Shown here one piece after another: positions 24,601 to 36,600 of a stretch of DNA of 64,000 nt. The notes under the pieces were generated by a model, which saw only the letters and a program-made list of their open reading frames with translations, had not been told where the DNA came from and ran no database searches. The position numbers were made by a program, and so were the translations under genes. This stretch comes from Cryptomeria japonica (taxonomy: Eukaryota; Streptophyta; Pinopsida; Cupressales; Cupressaceae). Within the stretch, counting starts at the first letter, position 1. Each line of letters opens with the position of its first letter. The stretch spans positions 420,166,257-420,230,256 of the forward strand of contig NC_081415.1 in NCBI RefSeq assembly GCF_030272615.1. Reading direction: 5' to 3'.

Positions 24601-27600
24601 CCATTGTCACAGGAAAAAAGCAGCAGCAGGATATAATCCTGAATATTATTTCATTTCCAACTATAGTGAATTCAGGATAGAAGTTCAGTTATGCTGAGAG
24701 TGCCACAGTTCAGTTAAGAGGATGGCAAAGATTGAGGAAGAGTGACTGTGAGAGAATCTAACTGAAACTGAGCAAGATGAACACATGAAGCTCTATTTTA
24801 ACTTTCAATGACACGAATATCTGTTTGTATCTAATTACTATCTGTCAAGATGTATATGGAAGTAACATGTTTCCCATCAAAGCATGAATTTCAAACTACA
24901 AATGAATTTACAAATAATTTAACTTGAATAAAAAGTTAAGACTTCAATAAAAAATGGAAATGACAAATAGGATTCTAACCAACACAAGGCTATTTTGAAA
25001 TGACAAATTTTAATAATTGTCGAGCATTCTATTTTACAGAATTAGACAAGATCAAAGCCAACTGACTTGTAAGAAAAAAGTTATACAAGAGTCCTGGTGA
25101 TGCTATGGTATAAGGAAATGTTTTTATCAAGGCTTCAAACAACTTTCCTTACATTGGTATAAGGTTGGATATACACCACTGATCCTGGTTGCCCATATAC
25201 CATTGGTTGTGAATACTGCCATATACACCAAAAAAAAACATTAGGAATTTAGGACTAGCATACTTCATGTGGTGCACTTTTAAATTGCTGGATATTAAAC
25301 CTTATAATCCCTAAAAAGGTAAGTTATTACTTATTTCCAATAACTTACTGTAGATTAGCCACAACGAACTGACAAGCCAAAAATCCTTTTCTAGCATATT
25401 TTAAACCTTTGTAAAACTAATATTAGAAATAGAAGTTCGAGTTATAATCTTGAATTGTGTTTACCATTTGGTTACCAGGATGGACATAAGCCGGTGCCTG
25501 GTGTAGTGGAGCAGCCTGGGAAGTGTATCTGATGGGCTGTTGACCATTGAAAGAATGTGCAATCAACTGCTGTATCCCACATAAAACGAGTCTGTCAAAA
25601 TATTAGAAGTTGAAATCTCAAAAACAGAGATCTTTACTTACCCAAATTTTGTTTGCTCGCACCACAAATCCTAACATTGAATGGGATAATACAAGATGAA
25701 TGAAATTTAAGCAATTATTAACCACATTTTGTTTGCTCACACCACAAATCCTAACTATGAATGGGATAATTCAAGATGAATGAAATTTAAGCAATTCTGA
25801 TTTGTCTATGATGGGGAAACAGATATCGAGAATGTCAACAGTGTGTGAAAAAAGGAAAATGGGAATATTAAAAAATCTATTATATTCAAATATTTTAATA
25901 ATATCAAAATATAGTGACAATTTTAAAATATAAAACTAAATGATAAATTAACGATTTCAATCAATATATTATTTAATTGCATAAAATTTAAATGGATCCT
26001 CATTATATAGGATTTGCATAGCAAATCTGAAATGTACAATAAAAACATAAACATTGTTCTATAGTCGATATATTTTCAAGATCCAAGTGATTTGTCCCTG
26101 CAAAAACCTACAGAAGATACAACTACATCTATAAATTTCTTTGTAGAAGCAGAATCGGTTGCCACTGCCTCCAAAGCTAGAGTAAGAAAAGATTAGTTTG
26201 ATCTCCATCCACTATTTTTCAGGCCCAGTTCAGGAATCTCCCTTCTTAAAAGCCACAACATGATGACAATTTTATAGATTTACAATTTGAAAATGATGTG
26301 CTTCACCAAGTGAATAAACAAACAAGTACTCTAGGATTCCTCTGCATTTCCTCAGCTCGTGTTGCATCTATGTGGACCCCAAACAGCTTCAAACACCTTA
26401 TTATCAGTAACCATTATATCCGCAAATACTCCTTGTGCAGCAGTAAGCTCTGCTCTCAATATTCTATGTTGAGAACATGGAAATGATTGCAAGATTGCTG
26501 TGCTGAATCCCATGGTCATTCACCTATCTTTGTGTGGGAACTCCTATCCATTTTAGAGAGATGATGCTCACATCATAAAACATACTATTTTAAGTATGAG
26601 CCAAACTGTTAGTGAGTATTTAAGTAGTTTGATTTGTTAATGACTATGTTACCCCGAGTTTCCGGGACGGGGACAGCAGGGGACGGGGACAGCATTTCCG
26701 GGACAGTGATTTTTTTTGCCAATTTTGGGGACGGCTAGGGGACGGCTATATAAAAATAGGAAAAATTAAAATATATAGGGAAATTTAAAATATTCATATG
26801 AAAACATGGATAAAGCATGCACATATACATTATAGAACCTTAACATATAAGAACTAGTAGAGTTCTTATGCCAAATTTGTGTTAAATTGAGAGTCAAAGT
26901 CAAATTGCTTATAGAATTCATTGTCAATATGCAGAATTTATGGGGACGTACCTAGGAGTCCCCTGTCCCCGAGACATCCCCAGGACAGGGACGCCTGAAA
27001 AAATTACGGGTAACATAGGTTAATGATGATTTTCTCACAATCTCATAAATCCCAGGACAGAAAAATTCATGGTTCTCCTTAATATCTCCTGATGTGATAT
27101 CAATAGTTCTCTCCCCATCTAGTGAATGTTAATGCCCATAGTTAGAATTTTAACAATAGTTTCTTCTTCGGCTATTGAAATTCTTAACAATCCCACTACT
27201 TATGATAGCTTGTCTTACTTTCAGCCCCAATAGATCTACTTTGATCATTCATATACATTAGCATAATTTATTTATTTCCATCATGTATCAGCACCATTAC
27301 ACTTCACCAAAAAGGACATCTCGGTTTTTGTTTTCTGAAGAAAGCCAACTACATGTTCTGAAAATTTATTCAAGGACTCAAATTTATTTCACCAGTTCTA
27401 CATAGTTGTATATCTCTCTGATTCTTACTGTCTCCAAATGCATGAACCCTCGTTCACATTTAACACACAGAACTTGCTTGTATAAAGCACCTCAACATGT
27501 GCAAGTTTCAAATTTCAGTCATATACTATCTTGATTACTTTTAGCAACTTCAACTTGAAAATTTGAAAAGCATTCTCACTTCCCTTAAAGATCATTCTTC

Positions 27601-30600
27601 AAAATCAAACCTTGAAATCCTCCAAAATGAACCATAGAAACAGTCAAAAATATATGAACCTGCTCTCAACAATGGAATATCACTGAGTTGATTCATGTTA
27701 AGATAGATTTGTCTACTAATCAATTTAGTTTAAGTCATAAGTATATTGAAATAGATTAATTATGGTTAAAACAGGCCTAAACCTAATATAGGACATTACA
27801 ATTGGTATTAGAGATTTGATCCTGCCATCCTGCAGGGTAAAGATAAATCAATGACTCATTCTAGTCAATGTGGAAAAATCCAACAATGCGTGTATGCACA
27901 TGTATGCTCCATGTGTATGCTCCGTGTTTGCATATATCCATGTGTATGCTCCGTGTTTGGTTCATACTTGATGTGTTTCCAGCATGTGTGTTTCCAATAC
28001 CATTTCATATTGGGAGCCATTTTGAGGTGGGCCGGACTGATATGTCCCCACTTTGAAATAGAATTTAATAATGAATAATAATAATAAAATTCAAATACAA
28101 AAGAATAAAAATAAAATTTAAATTAAAAATTTAAAAGAATATAATTAATTATAATTAAAACTTAATTAAGTTAATGAATGGTCAAAAGGCATGAAATGAT
28201 AAGTTGCGACTCCCCCAAATACGAGGTATAAAAGGGAGAAGAGAACCTCATTTGAGAAGGGGGATAATTTGGGAAAGAGAAGTTCAGATCTGATTTAAAT
28301 AAGAAGTGCAGATCTGATTGTGAAAGGTTGTGTCCCTTTCAAAGGGCATAAATAATGTAGAGTTGCACTCTTTCAAAGGGTGTGTCTCTTGCAAAATGGC
28401 ATACATGATGAAGAGGCGTGACCTCTGAAGAGGCGTGACCTCTCCCTCACATTGAGAGATACAAGGAAAGGAATCAAAAGCATCCAGTGACATCACCGTG
28501 GATCGGATCAGATCATAACTGTTATTAAGTTACAAGCAGTAGCATCCTTGTTCTTGGTGGTATGCATGGGGATGTGCTTAATATGTATGCTTAATATATG
28601 AAGCCCAATAATGTTCTTATGCAGAATTTAATAGTAATATTAACATAGACTGTAATATGTATGACAGGCATACTTAATATATATATAGATATAATGTTTG
28701 ATCAGACAAATAACAATATTAGAATGTAAATCAGAAAGAACTCTTAAGTTAATAACAGTAAGAAGAATATATTTATATATAATGCTTGTTACTACTGTCA
28801 GTATTTAAGAAAGTTAGGGATGGAGTTGTTTCCAAAGAGGGGCAGTCTAAATCCAATCAATATCCCGTAAACTTTGAGGGCATGGTCCCAAGATAGGGTA
28901 AGGGCTTGGATCCGTAAACTTTGAGGGAGCCTATTGTATTTTGGTCTCTAAGCGCTTTGGTAACAGACATCCTATTCTTCCTTAAAACTTTAGTAGTAAC
29001 AAAGGTTGACACTTGCATTAAGAATTATGGATGATAAAATTAATTATCTAGTCTGATAGAATTAATATCTACTATGGTAGATGAACAATTGATAAATTAA
29101 TTGAACTATGGAATATCACAGATTTGAAAGGAAAAATGTCTGCCTGCTGCTCTGCGTGTGTGGGTTGGGGGAAACCCTAGCCGCAGCTTCCCTTCTTCCT
29201 GGGTGTTCTTCGAGCCTGGTTGCTGCTCGCCGTGGCGGTGGGGTGTCAGGCAGGCTGTGTGGGGGGTGGTTTTCAGTGGGTAGGGGGTGTGGTGGCGTAG
29301 GTGTAGCGTGGGGCTGCCCTGCCCTACCTTCTTTCTCTTTTCTTTGGCTTTTGCAGTGGGTGGTGGTGTCGAGTCTTGGGAATCTGTGTCGCTTTGTTGA
29401 TCGGTTTGTGTTCTGGTTTTTGGGGTTTCGTGGGTTCTGCTTCTTTGTGTGGGGGCCTTGCATGGCTGCCCAAAAAGGACCCATGGGTGCTTCGAGCACA
29501 TCATTTCGTGATATTTTGACATGCAATATTTCCTCCTCCTGCATGCGGAAGAATCCAATGTTTGGTTTAGCCGGTTCAGATATGGGGGAACCATCTTCTC
29601 ATGTTGGAGGTTTCAGACCAACGAAGGTTAATGGGTATTTGGCTAAGAGTGACAATAGGCCGGTTGTTGTGATTCCTCCAGCTTCTGTTGAGGACGACAT
29701 TGAATATCTGTCTAGGCATGCTCTTAGTTGTAAGTTTATGGGGATCCGGGTGTCCTTGCCTTTCTTGGAATCTTGGGCTCGATGGACATGGAATCCAGAG
29801 GGGGAAATGGATGTGATGTTAGCTGCTAATGGCTATTTTTTGGTAGTATTTTCATGCTTGACTAACAGAAATAAGGTGTTTGAAGGGGGGCCTTATTTCT
29901 ATAATCAGATTGGCCTCTTTATCAAACCTTGGCATGTTGGATTTAATCCCACAGAGGAGCTTCCTTCGAGGGTTCCTGTTTGGATAAGGCTTCCTTGGTT
30001 TCCCTTGGAATTTTGGAGAGAGGACATTTTCAATCTGGTTGCAGCTCAGCTAAGAAAGCCAATTGGCCCCTCACGTCAAACTATGGAAAAGAAGGTAATT
30101 ACCTATGCACGTGTCTGTGCAAAAATTGATTTGAACAATCCTTTGCCTAATTCCATGGAACTCCAATTGGGATCTGGTTCATGGATTCAACAACTTGATT
30201 ATGAAACATTGTCGTTTTGTTGCCGAATTTGTCATGAATATGGACATTTGCAGAAGATGTGCCCCAAGTCTAAATCAACAGGGGATTTTAAATCTAGGAC
30301 AATCAATGCTCCCCCTAAACAAGATAAGGGTAAAGCTCCTATGAGAGAGGATAAAGAGGGTTTTGCCCCAATTAAAACTTGAAATAAAGGTCGGAGTTTA
30401 AAGAGGACTCTTATGGACAGGCAGGCGGATGAGGTCTTCAATAGATTTGATGCCCTTGAGGATCTGGAACAGTTTGATGGAGCTATTGCTAATATGCTTG
30501 CCAGCCAGGGTCTTTTGGAGGCAGGGGTAATAGGTGGGGAAGAGATCAATGATATTCAGATTGAATCACTGGAGGAAGCAGTTGGGGTGCAGATGGATAC

Positions 30601-33600
30601 AGATACTTCCCTGAGGCCTGTGGGAGAGTTGGTAGGTAGTGGAAGTATGGAAGTATAGGTGACCTCAAATTCTATCTACTTGGAGACTTGTGCTAGAAAA
30701 GATCTTAAGAGTGGGAGCAAAGGTACAGGAACTTCCCCTGTCTTAGGTATTCAACATAAAACTTTTAAGAAAGATACTTCAGAGAAGTCCCTTAAGGTGG
30801 GTAGGAAGAAAGACCAGGAGAAGGTTAAACTTGCTGGTGGGACTTTAGTGGAATCTGGTGTTGTGAAGACCATTGATTCTCTCTTCTCTCAGCCTCAAAA
30901 ATGATTGTGCTCTCATGGAATGTAAGGGGGTTAAATAGCATCCCTAGACAAAAGGCTATTCGAGAGTTGATTCGGTCTTATTTGCCTAATGTGGTTTTCA
31001 TTCAGGAAATGAAGCTTTTCGTTGATGGTATGTTCAACATGGCTGCTAAAATTTGGTCAAGATTTCTTTGTCAATGTATTGGGGCTCAGGGTAGTTCGGG
31101 AGGCTTGGCTTTGTTATGGGATCCTCGCAAGCTTGTCCCACTTTGGTGGATCTCTCGCAAGTCCTCTATTTCCTTGGTGGCCACTTGCTGCAAGACTGGT
31201 GAGACTCTCCTTCTCACTAATGTGTATGCTCCAATTGATTATGTTGGAAAATCCTTGCTCTGGTCACATATAGGTGTTATCCACTCTCTTGCGCCTTTGA
31301 TTCCCTTGATTCTGGCAGGTGATTTTAATGTTGTATTATGTTTGGAAGAGAAGCGGGGAGGTATTTCCAGGTTGGACCCTTCTACAGGGCTCTTAAGGAG
31401 TAACATTGAGACTCTGAGGGTTGTGGATGTCCAACCTCCCAATGGTTTATTTACCTGGAATAATAGGAGATGTGGGGTTGAGGCTATATCAGAAAGATTA
31501 GATAGGTTCCTGGTTTCTAGCTACTGGTTGGAGGATAGTTGGACTACCTGTTCAGAGATTTTGGATTGGAGAGGCTCGGATGGATTCTGGCAGGTGATTT
31601 TAATGTTGTATTATGTTTGGAAGAGAAGCGGGGAGGTATTTCCAGGTTGGACCCTTCTACAGGGCTCTTAAGGAGTAACATTGAGACTCTAAGGGTTGTG
31701 GATGTCCAACCTCCCAATGGTTTATTTACCTGGAATAATAGGAGATGTGGGGTTGAGACTATATCAGAAAGATTAGATAGGTTCTTGGTTTCTAGCTACT
31801 AGTTGGAGGATAGTTGGACTACCTGTTTAGAGATTTTGGATTGGAGAGGCTCGGATCACTAGCCTATCCTTTTGTCAACCACTAAGTTTAGGAGGACTAA
31901 GAATCCCTAATTTAAGTTTCAGCTTATGTGGCTGAGGGATGCTTCTCTTCAGGATCATATGCTTGAATGGTGGAGGGAAGGGAAGGCGGCTTTTGGTACT
32001 GCTATGTATTCCTTTGTCAAGCAGTTGCAACATGTTAAGTATAGGCTGAAAAAGTGGAACAAGGTGAGCTTTGGTAAATCTTTTCTCTGCCAAAAGGAAT
32101 GGTCAGCAGAGGGTGGACATCATTACCCGTCAAATTAGAGACCAGTGGATGTCTAATGCTTTATACAGAGAAGAGGTTATTGCTTTGAAAGAGCTAGAGG
32201 AATGGGAGCTTCGGGAGGAGATTTATTGGAAGCAGAAATCTCAGATTGATTGGCTTCAAGAAGGGTATAGAAACACAGGACTCTTTCACAACTCAGTAAA
32301 GGACAGAAGGCATGGTGGTCCTCTCAATTCTCTCATTACCTCGAAAGGGACTTGGGTTTCCTCTCATAGGGAGATTGCCCAAGAAGCCACTAGATTCTTT
32401 GGGAACCTGTTCAAAGAAGATTTGGTGCCTGCTTGTGCTGAAGAAATATTGGTGCTTGATTGCATTCCTTCCATAGTTACTCCAGAAATGAATGAGGCTC
32501 TCATTAAACCTATTTCTCTTTCTGAGATTGAGGCAGTGGTCTTCGGTATGAAGAAAGGCAAAGCTCTTGGGCCTAATGGTTTCCCTATTGAGTTCTTTCA
32601 AGCTTTTTGGGATATTATCAAGCCAGATCTCTTGGAAATGGTGTAGGAATCTTTTGGTAACAAGCAAATGCTTAAGGCCCTAAATGCCACTTTTCTTGCT
32701 CTCATTCCTAAGAAGGAAGGTGTTAATTCTCCTAACTCCTTTAGGCCCATTGTTTTGTGTAATGTGATCTACAAAATTATCACTAAATTGATTGCTGAAA
32801 GGCTGAAGCCTTGGCTTAGTAGATTAATTTCCGAAGAGCAAGGGGGTTTTGTGTCTGGGAGACAAATTTTGGATGGTGACATTATTGCTACTGAAGCAAT
32901 GCATTCCATGGTTGTTTCTAAGGAGAAGGCTATGTTTATAAAGCTTGATATGGCCAAAGCCTACGATAGGGTCAAATGGAGTTTTCTGCAAAAGGTTCTC
33001 TTAGCTTTTGGATTTGGAAGTGAATGGATTAGTTGGATTCTGAGCTGCATCACCTCTTCTTCCTTTGTTGTTCTTATTAATGTTGAGCCAACTGAGTTGT
33101 TCGGTGCTACTAGAGGCCTGAGGCAAGGTGATCCTCTCTCACCCTATCTATTTATTCTGATGGCTGATGGTTTGGGAAGGTTTCTCAAGTCTCAAGTCAG
33201 GCAAGGTTTGATTTGGGGTTGGAGGTGGGGTCCTAGTATTCCTCCTCCTTCTCATCTTCAATTTGTGGATGACACTGCGTTAATGGGGGCCGCTAGAATC
33301 AATGAAGCGGCCAATTTCAGAAGAGCTTTGGATATTTATGTGAAGGCCTCTAGACAGCTAATTAATGAGGAAAAATCTCATGTTTTTTCTTCAACACTCC
33401 TGCTCCCATTCAAGCAAGGATAGCGCGGATTTTGAGGTTTCAAATTAGTATCCTTCCTTTTGTTTACCTTGGAATTCCTCTTTTGGTTCGTAGATTGCCA
33501 GGAGTTTTTTGGAAGGAAATTTTGGATGTTCCGAAGCAAGGTGTGTCACTGGACTAATAGGTGGCTCTCAATTGCTGGTAGAGTTACTCTTTTAAAGTCA

Positions 33601-36600
33601 GTTGTTCAAGCGCTTCCTATTTACAGGTGCTTTGTGCAGTCAGCCCCAGTTAGCTTTATGAAGGAATTTGAAGCCCTCTCTAGACAGTTCTTATGGACTG
33701 GCAATTTGCTTTCCTCCAAGTGGAGTTTGGTTAGGTGGGAAAATGTGTGTAAATCAAAACAGGAGGGTGGCCTTGGTTTGCGGAAAACTACCTTGAATGG
33801 TTGCGCTCTTGCTGCTAAGCGGTTTTGGAGATGGTGTGTAAATCAAGATCAAGGATGGGCTAGTATCCTTAGGATTAAATATCTTGGTGATGTGGAAGGG
33901 GAGGATGTCCCCGGTGCAGCTTCACAGGAAATGGGTCTATGATTTGGGACACCTTGAAGAGAGGAGCTCATCTAGTCAAGAAGGGTCTCTTTTGGATTTG
34001 TAACAGAGGATCTGAAGCTTTGTTCTGGAAGGACTCCTGGGATGGATATCCTCCTATTTTGTCTCAATTTCTTCATCTCCAATCTCTCGGTGACATCTTT
34101 ATGGCAGCAAGTTGGAGTAAAGTTGAGGACTTTAAAGTGATTTCAAGGGTGGGCTGTGGTGAGGTAGCTTGATGGAAGGAACCTCAGGAATGGCCTCCTG
34201 GGGGTTCTGTGGAAGAGAGGGAAGCCCTGGCTGAAATTCTAGCTGGGAGATTGTGTAATTCTCTTAGAGGTGCTGACACCCTTGCTTGGGGCCCTAATCC
34301 GAAGGGCAAGGATTTTGTGGCTTATGGCTATCAAGAGCTGGAACGTATGTCCTTTGCCAAGGTGGATGTTCCCTGGTGGAAACAAGTTTGGAATAGGCTA
34401 GCTTGGCCCAAGTGTAACTTTTTCTTGTGGCTTGTGGTGCAGAATAGGTGTCTTACCTGGGAAAATCTTCAGAAGAGGGGCTTTCATGGGCCCTCTATAT
34501 GTGTTTTATGCCATGAGAGTGAGGAGAACAACTCTCACCTTTTCTTCCAGTGCTCCTTTGCCAGAGATATTTGGCATTGGTAGTGGGGAGTTTGGAAACA
34601 TGCTTGTGTTCATGCGAGCACTCTGGTGGAGCTTTGTTACAGCCTTGGTAGACCTCCTACCAAGACTCCCTTTCTGGATGCAGCTTGGGACATTGGTCCA
34701 AGTTTTATTATTTGGCAGGTTTGGTTGGAAAGGAACTGTAGGATTTTCCAGGATAGGATGAAAATGGTGCAACAAGTGTGCCTGAAAGTTTTAAATATGA
34801 TTTGGGAGACCCTAATGGCGAAGTGTGACCTTTCACAAGATGTTGATCCTGGTGACATGCAGGTGCTTCAAAATTTGAATATTTTAGGGACAGGCCTTCA
34901 TGATGCCTTATGTAAGAAACTTCACGTCAGGAGCAGAAATATTAAAAGGAGGGCTTGTCGGGAAGGTAAGTGGACCCCTCCTTTGGGATATCTTAAGATT
35001 TATACTGATGGATCTTCTAGAGGTAATCCTGGGTATGCTGGGGTTGGTGGAATTGGCAGAGATAGTTCTGGTAATGTTGTTTTTCTCTTTTTTGTCTATA
35101 AGGGTTTCCAAACTAATAATTATATGGAGGTCCTTGCTATTCTGATGGCCCTTAAGAGAGTTTGTTCTCTTAGGTGGAGTAAGATCATCTCAAATGGGCA
35201 ATGATCCTCCAATTCACATACTTAGACATAGATGACCAAACAAGGATGTTGAGTACTACCAACCCAACTAGGGGATACCCAATTTAGACCTTCATCATAT
35301 CTTGCAAATACATAATTGTTAAGTATGTGACATGGGAGGTGAGAAAATAGAAGAAAGGCATTGTTTTGGAAGGATTAATGGAACAAATACATTGCACATA
35401 AAGAGAAATAAAATCTGATTGAGGTACGATAAATTTTAGAGTTATAGTTGGGAAACAAAGCGTGTGACTACCAGTAACACCACAAAAGTCAAGGTCTCAT
35501 AAAATGGAAATGGAAAATATGCAAGGCTTGAAATGGAACAACAAATTTCCATTCTAGAAAAATAAATGGTAGCAAGAAAAGTATTCATCTCCAAAGCCAA
35601 TGACATCATAAAATGGTGTGGTGCCAAATTAGGTGTTTATAATGCTAAGGTGGAGCATTTGTTGGAAGAAGCCTCTTCCACAAAGGAGGATTGACTCTCA
35701 TTTTAGTTGAAAAAAAAATTGTCTACCTAAAGCCAATGCATTTGCATGGGCTACCATCCAAAAGGGGATCTTCACAACAAAAAGACTCAAAAACTTTTGA
35801 TCCATGGGCACTTCTAGATGTGTATTGTGTAAAAACAAGAGAAAGTGGACCATCTAATGCTTGGATGCCAATTTGTAGAGAAATGTTGGCAATGGATTGG
35901 CACAAAGTTGGACTAGCAAGGTGCACTCCCTAACAATGTGTTAGACACGTTTTCTTGTTGGCCAACCTGCTACAATAAGGCCACCTTTTCCAACATTTGA
36001 ACCATAATGCTTGGATGCCAATTTGTGGAGAAATGTTGGCAATGGATTGGCACAAAGTTGGACTAGCAAGGTGCACTCCCTAACAATGTGTTAGACACGT
36101 TTTCTTGTTGGCCAACCTGCTACAATAAGGCCACCTTTTCCAACATTTGAACCATAATGCTTGGATGCCAATTTGTAGAGAAATGTTGGCAATGGATTGG
36201 CACAAAGTTGGACTAGCAAGGTGCACTCCCTAACAATGTGTTAAGACACATTTTCTTGTTGGCCAACCTGCTACAATAAGGCCACCTTTTCCAACATTTG
36301 AACCATAAGCCCATCAATGATCCTTGATGATCTAGAAAGAAAGAAAAAAAGCCAATTTTTCAAGGAAAAGAGATGTGGGCAGAGATGTTCATATCCAATT
36401 TGGAAAATGCAATCGAAGAGGCTATTAATAGTGCAACGAAGACTCAAAATGCAAGAAACAAAAATTTCATATCATGAGACAATGAAATGATGAAAAGATG
36501 GCAAGAGTTGTGAACTCACCCCATTAATGGGGTTGGTGGGGCTCTTCCCTTGTAAACCCAAGAGAAGGCATCAAATGGATAGTCCCACCAGAGGAATGGC

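Larger units (their letters stand above)
29108..35204 (+). mobile_element. L1-type LINE, two ORFs, 3'-truncated
   Basis: This is the best-preserved autonomous element of the window. In order: ORF1 with DUF4283 and a CCHC knuckle (29463-30904), ORF2 endonuclease (30901-31860), reverse transcriptase (32500-33423), RT-associated zinc-binding domain (34380-34583) and RNase H (34970-35195). It stops inside the RNase H domain with no 3' UTR or poly(A), an unusual 3' truncation for a LINE. A 275-bp tandem duplication and several stops and frameshifts show that it is dead. It lies antisense to the ataxin-2 gene in its 23 kb intron. Confidence 0.92.

Noticed and set aside
24181-24680. Overlapping open frames of 108-133 codons on both strands
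   Set aside because: They arise because the GACG/GTCTCC-rich sequence has few A/T and so few stop codons in any frame. No domain and low complexity.
29108-29462. N-terminal extension of the 424-codon frame before MAAQKG
   Set aside because: Composition is Cys/Gly/Val-rich without ORF1 similarity. The DUF4283 part starts well after 29463, so this is taken as LINE leader sequence.
29106-29594. Minus-strand frames of 142-162 codons
   Set aside because: Shadows of the GC-richer start of LINE ORF1. Pro/Thr-rich translation without known features.
35857-36308. Possible CRISPR-like or satellite array
   Set aside because: Only three 150-bp units with no repeat-spacer alternation in a plant genome. 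A simple tandem duplication explains it.
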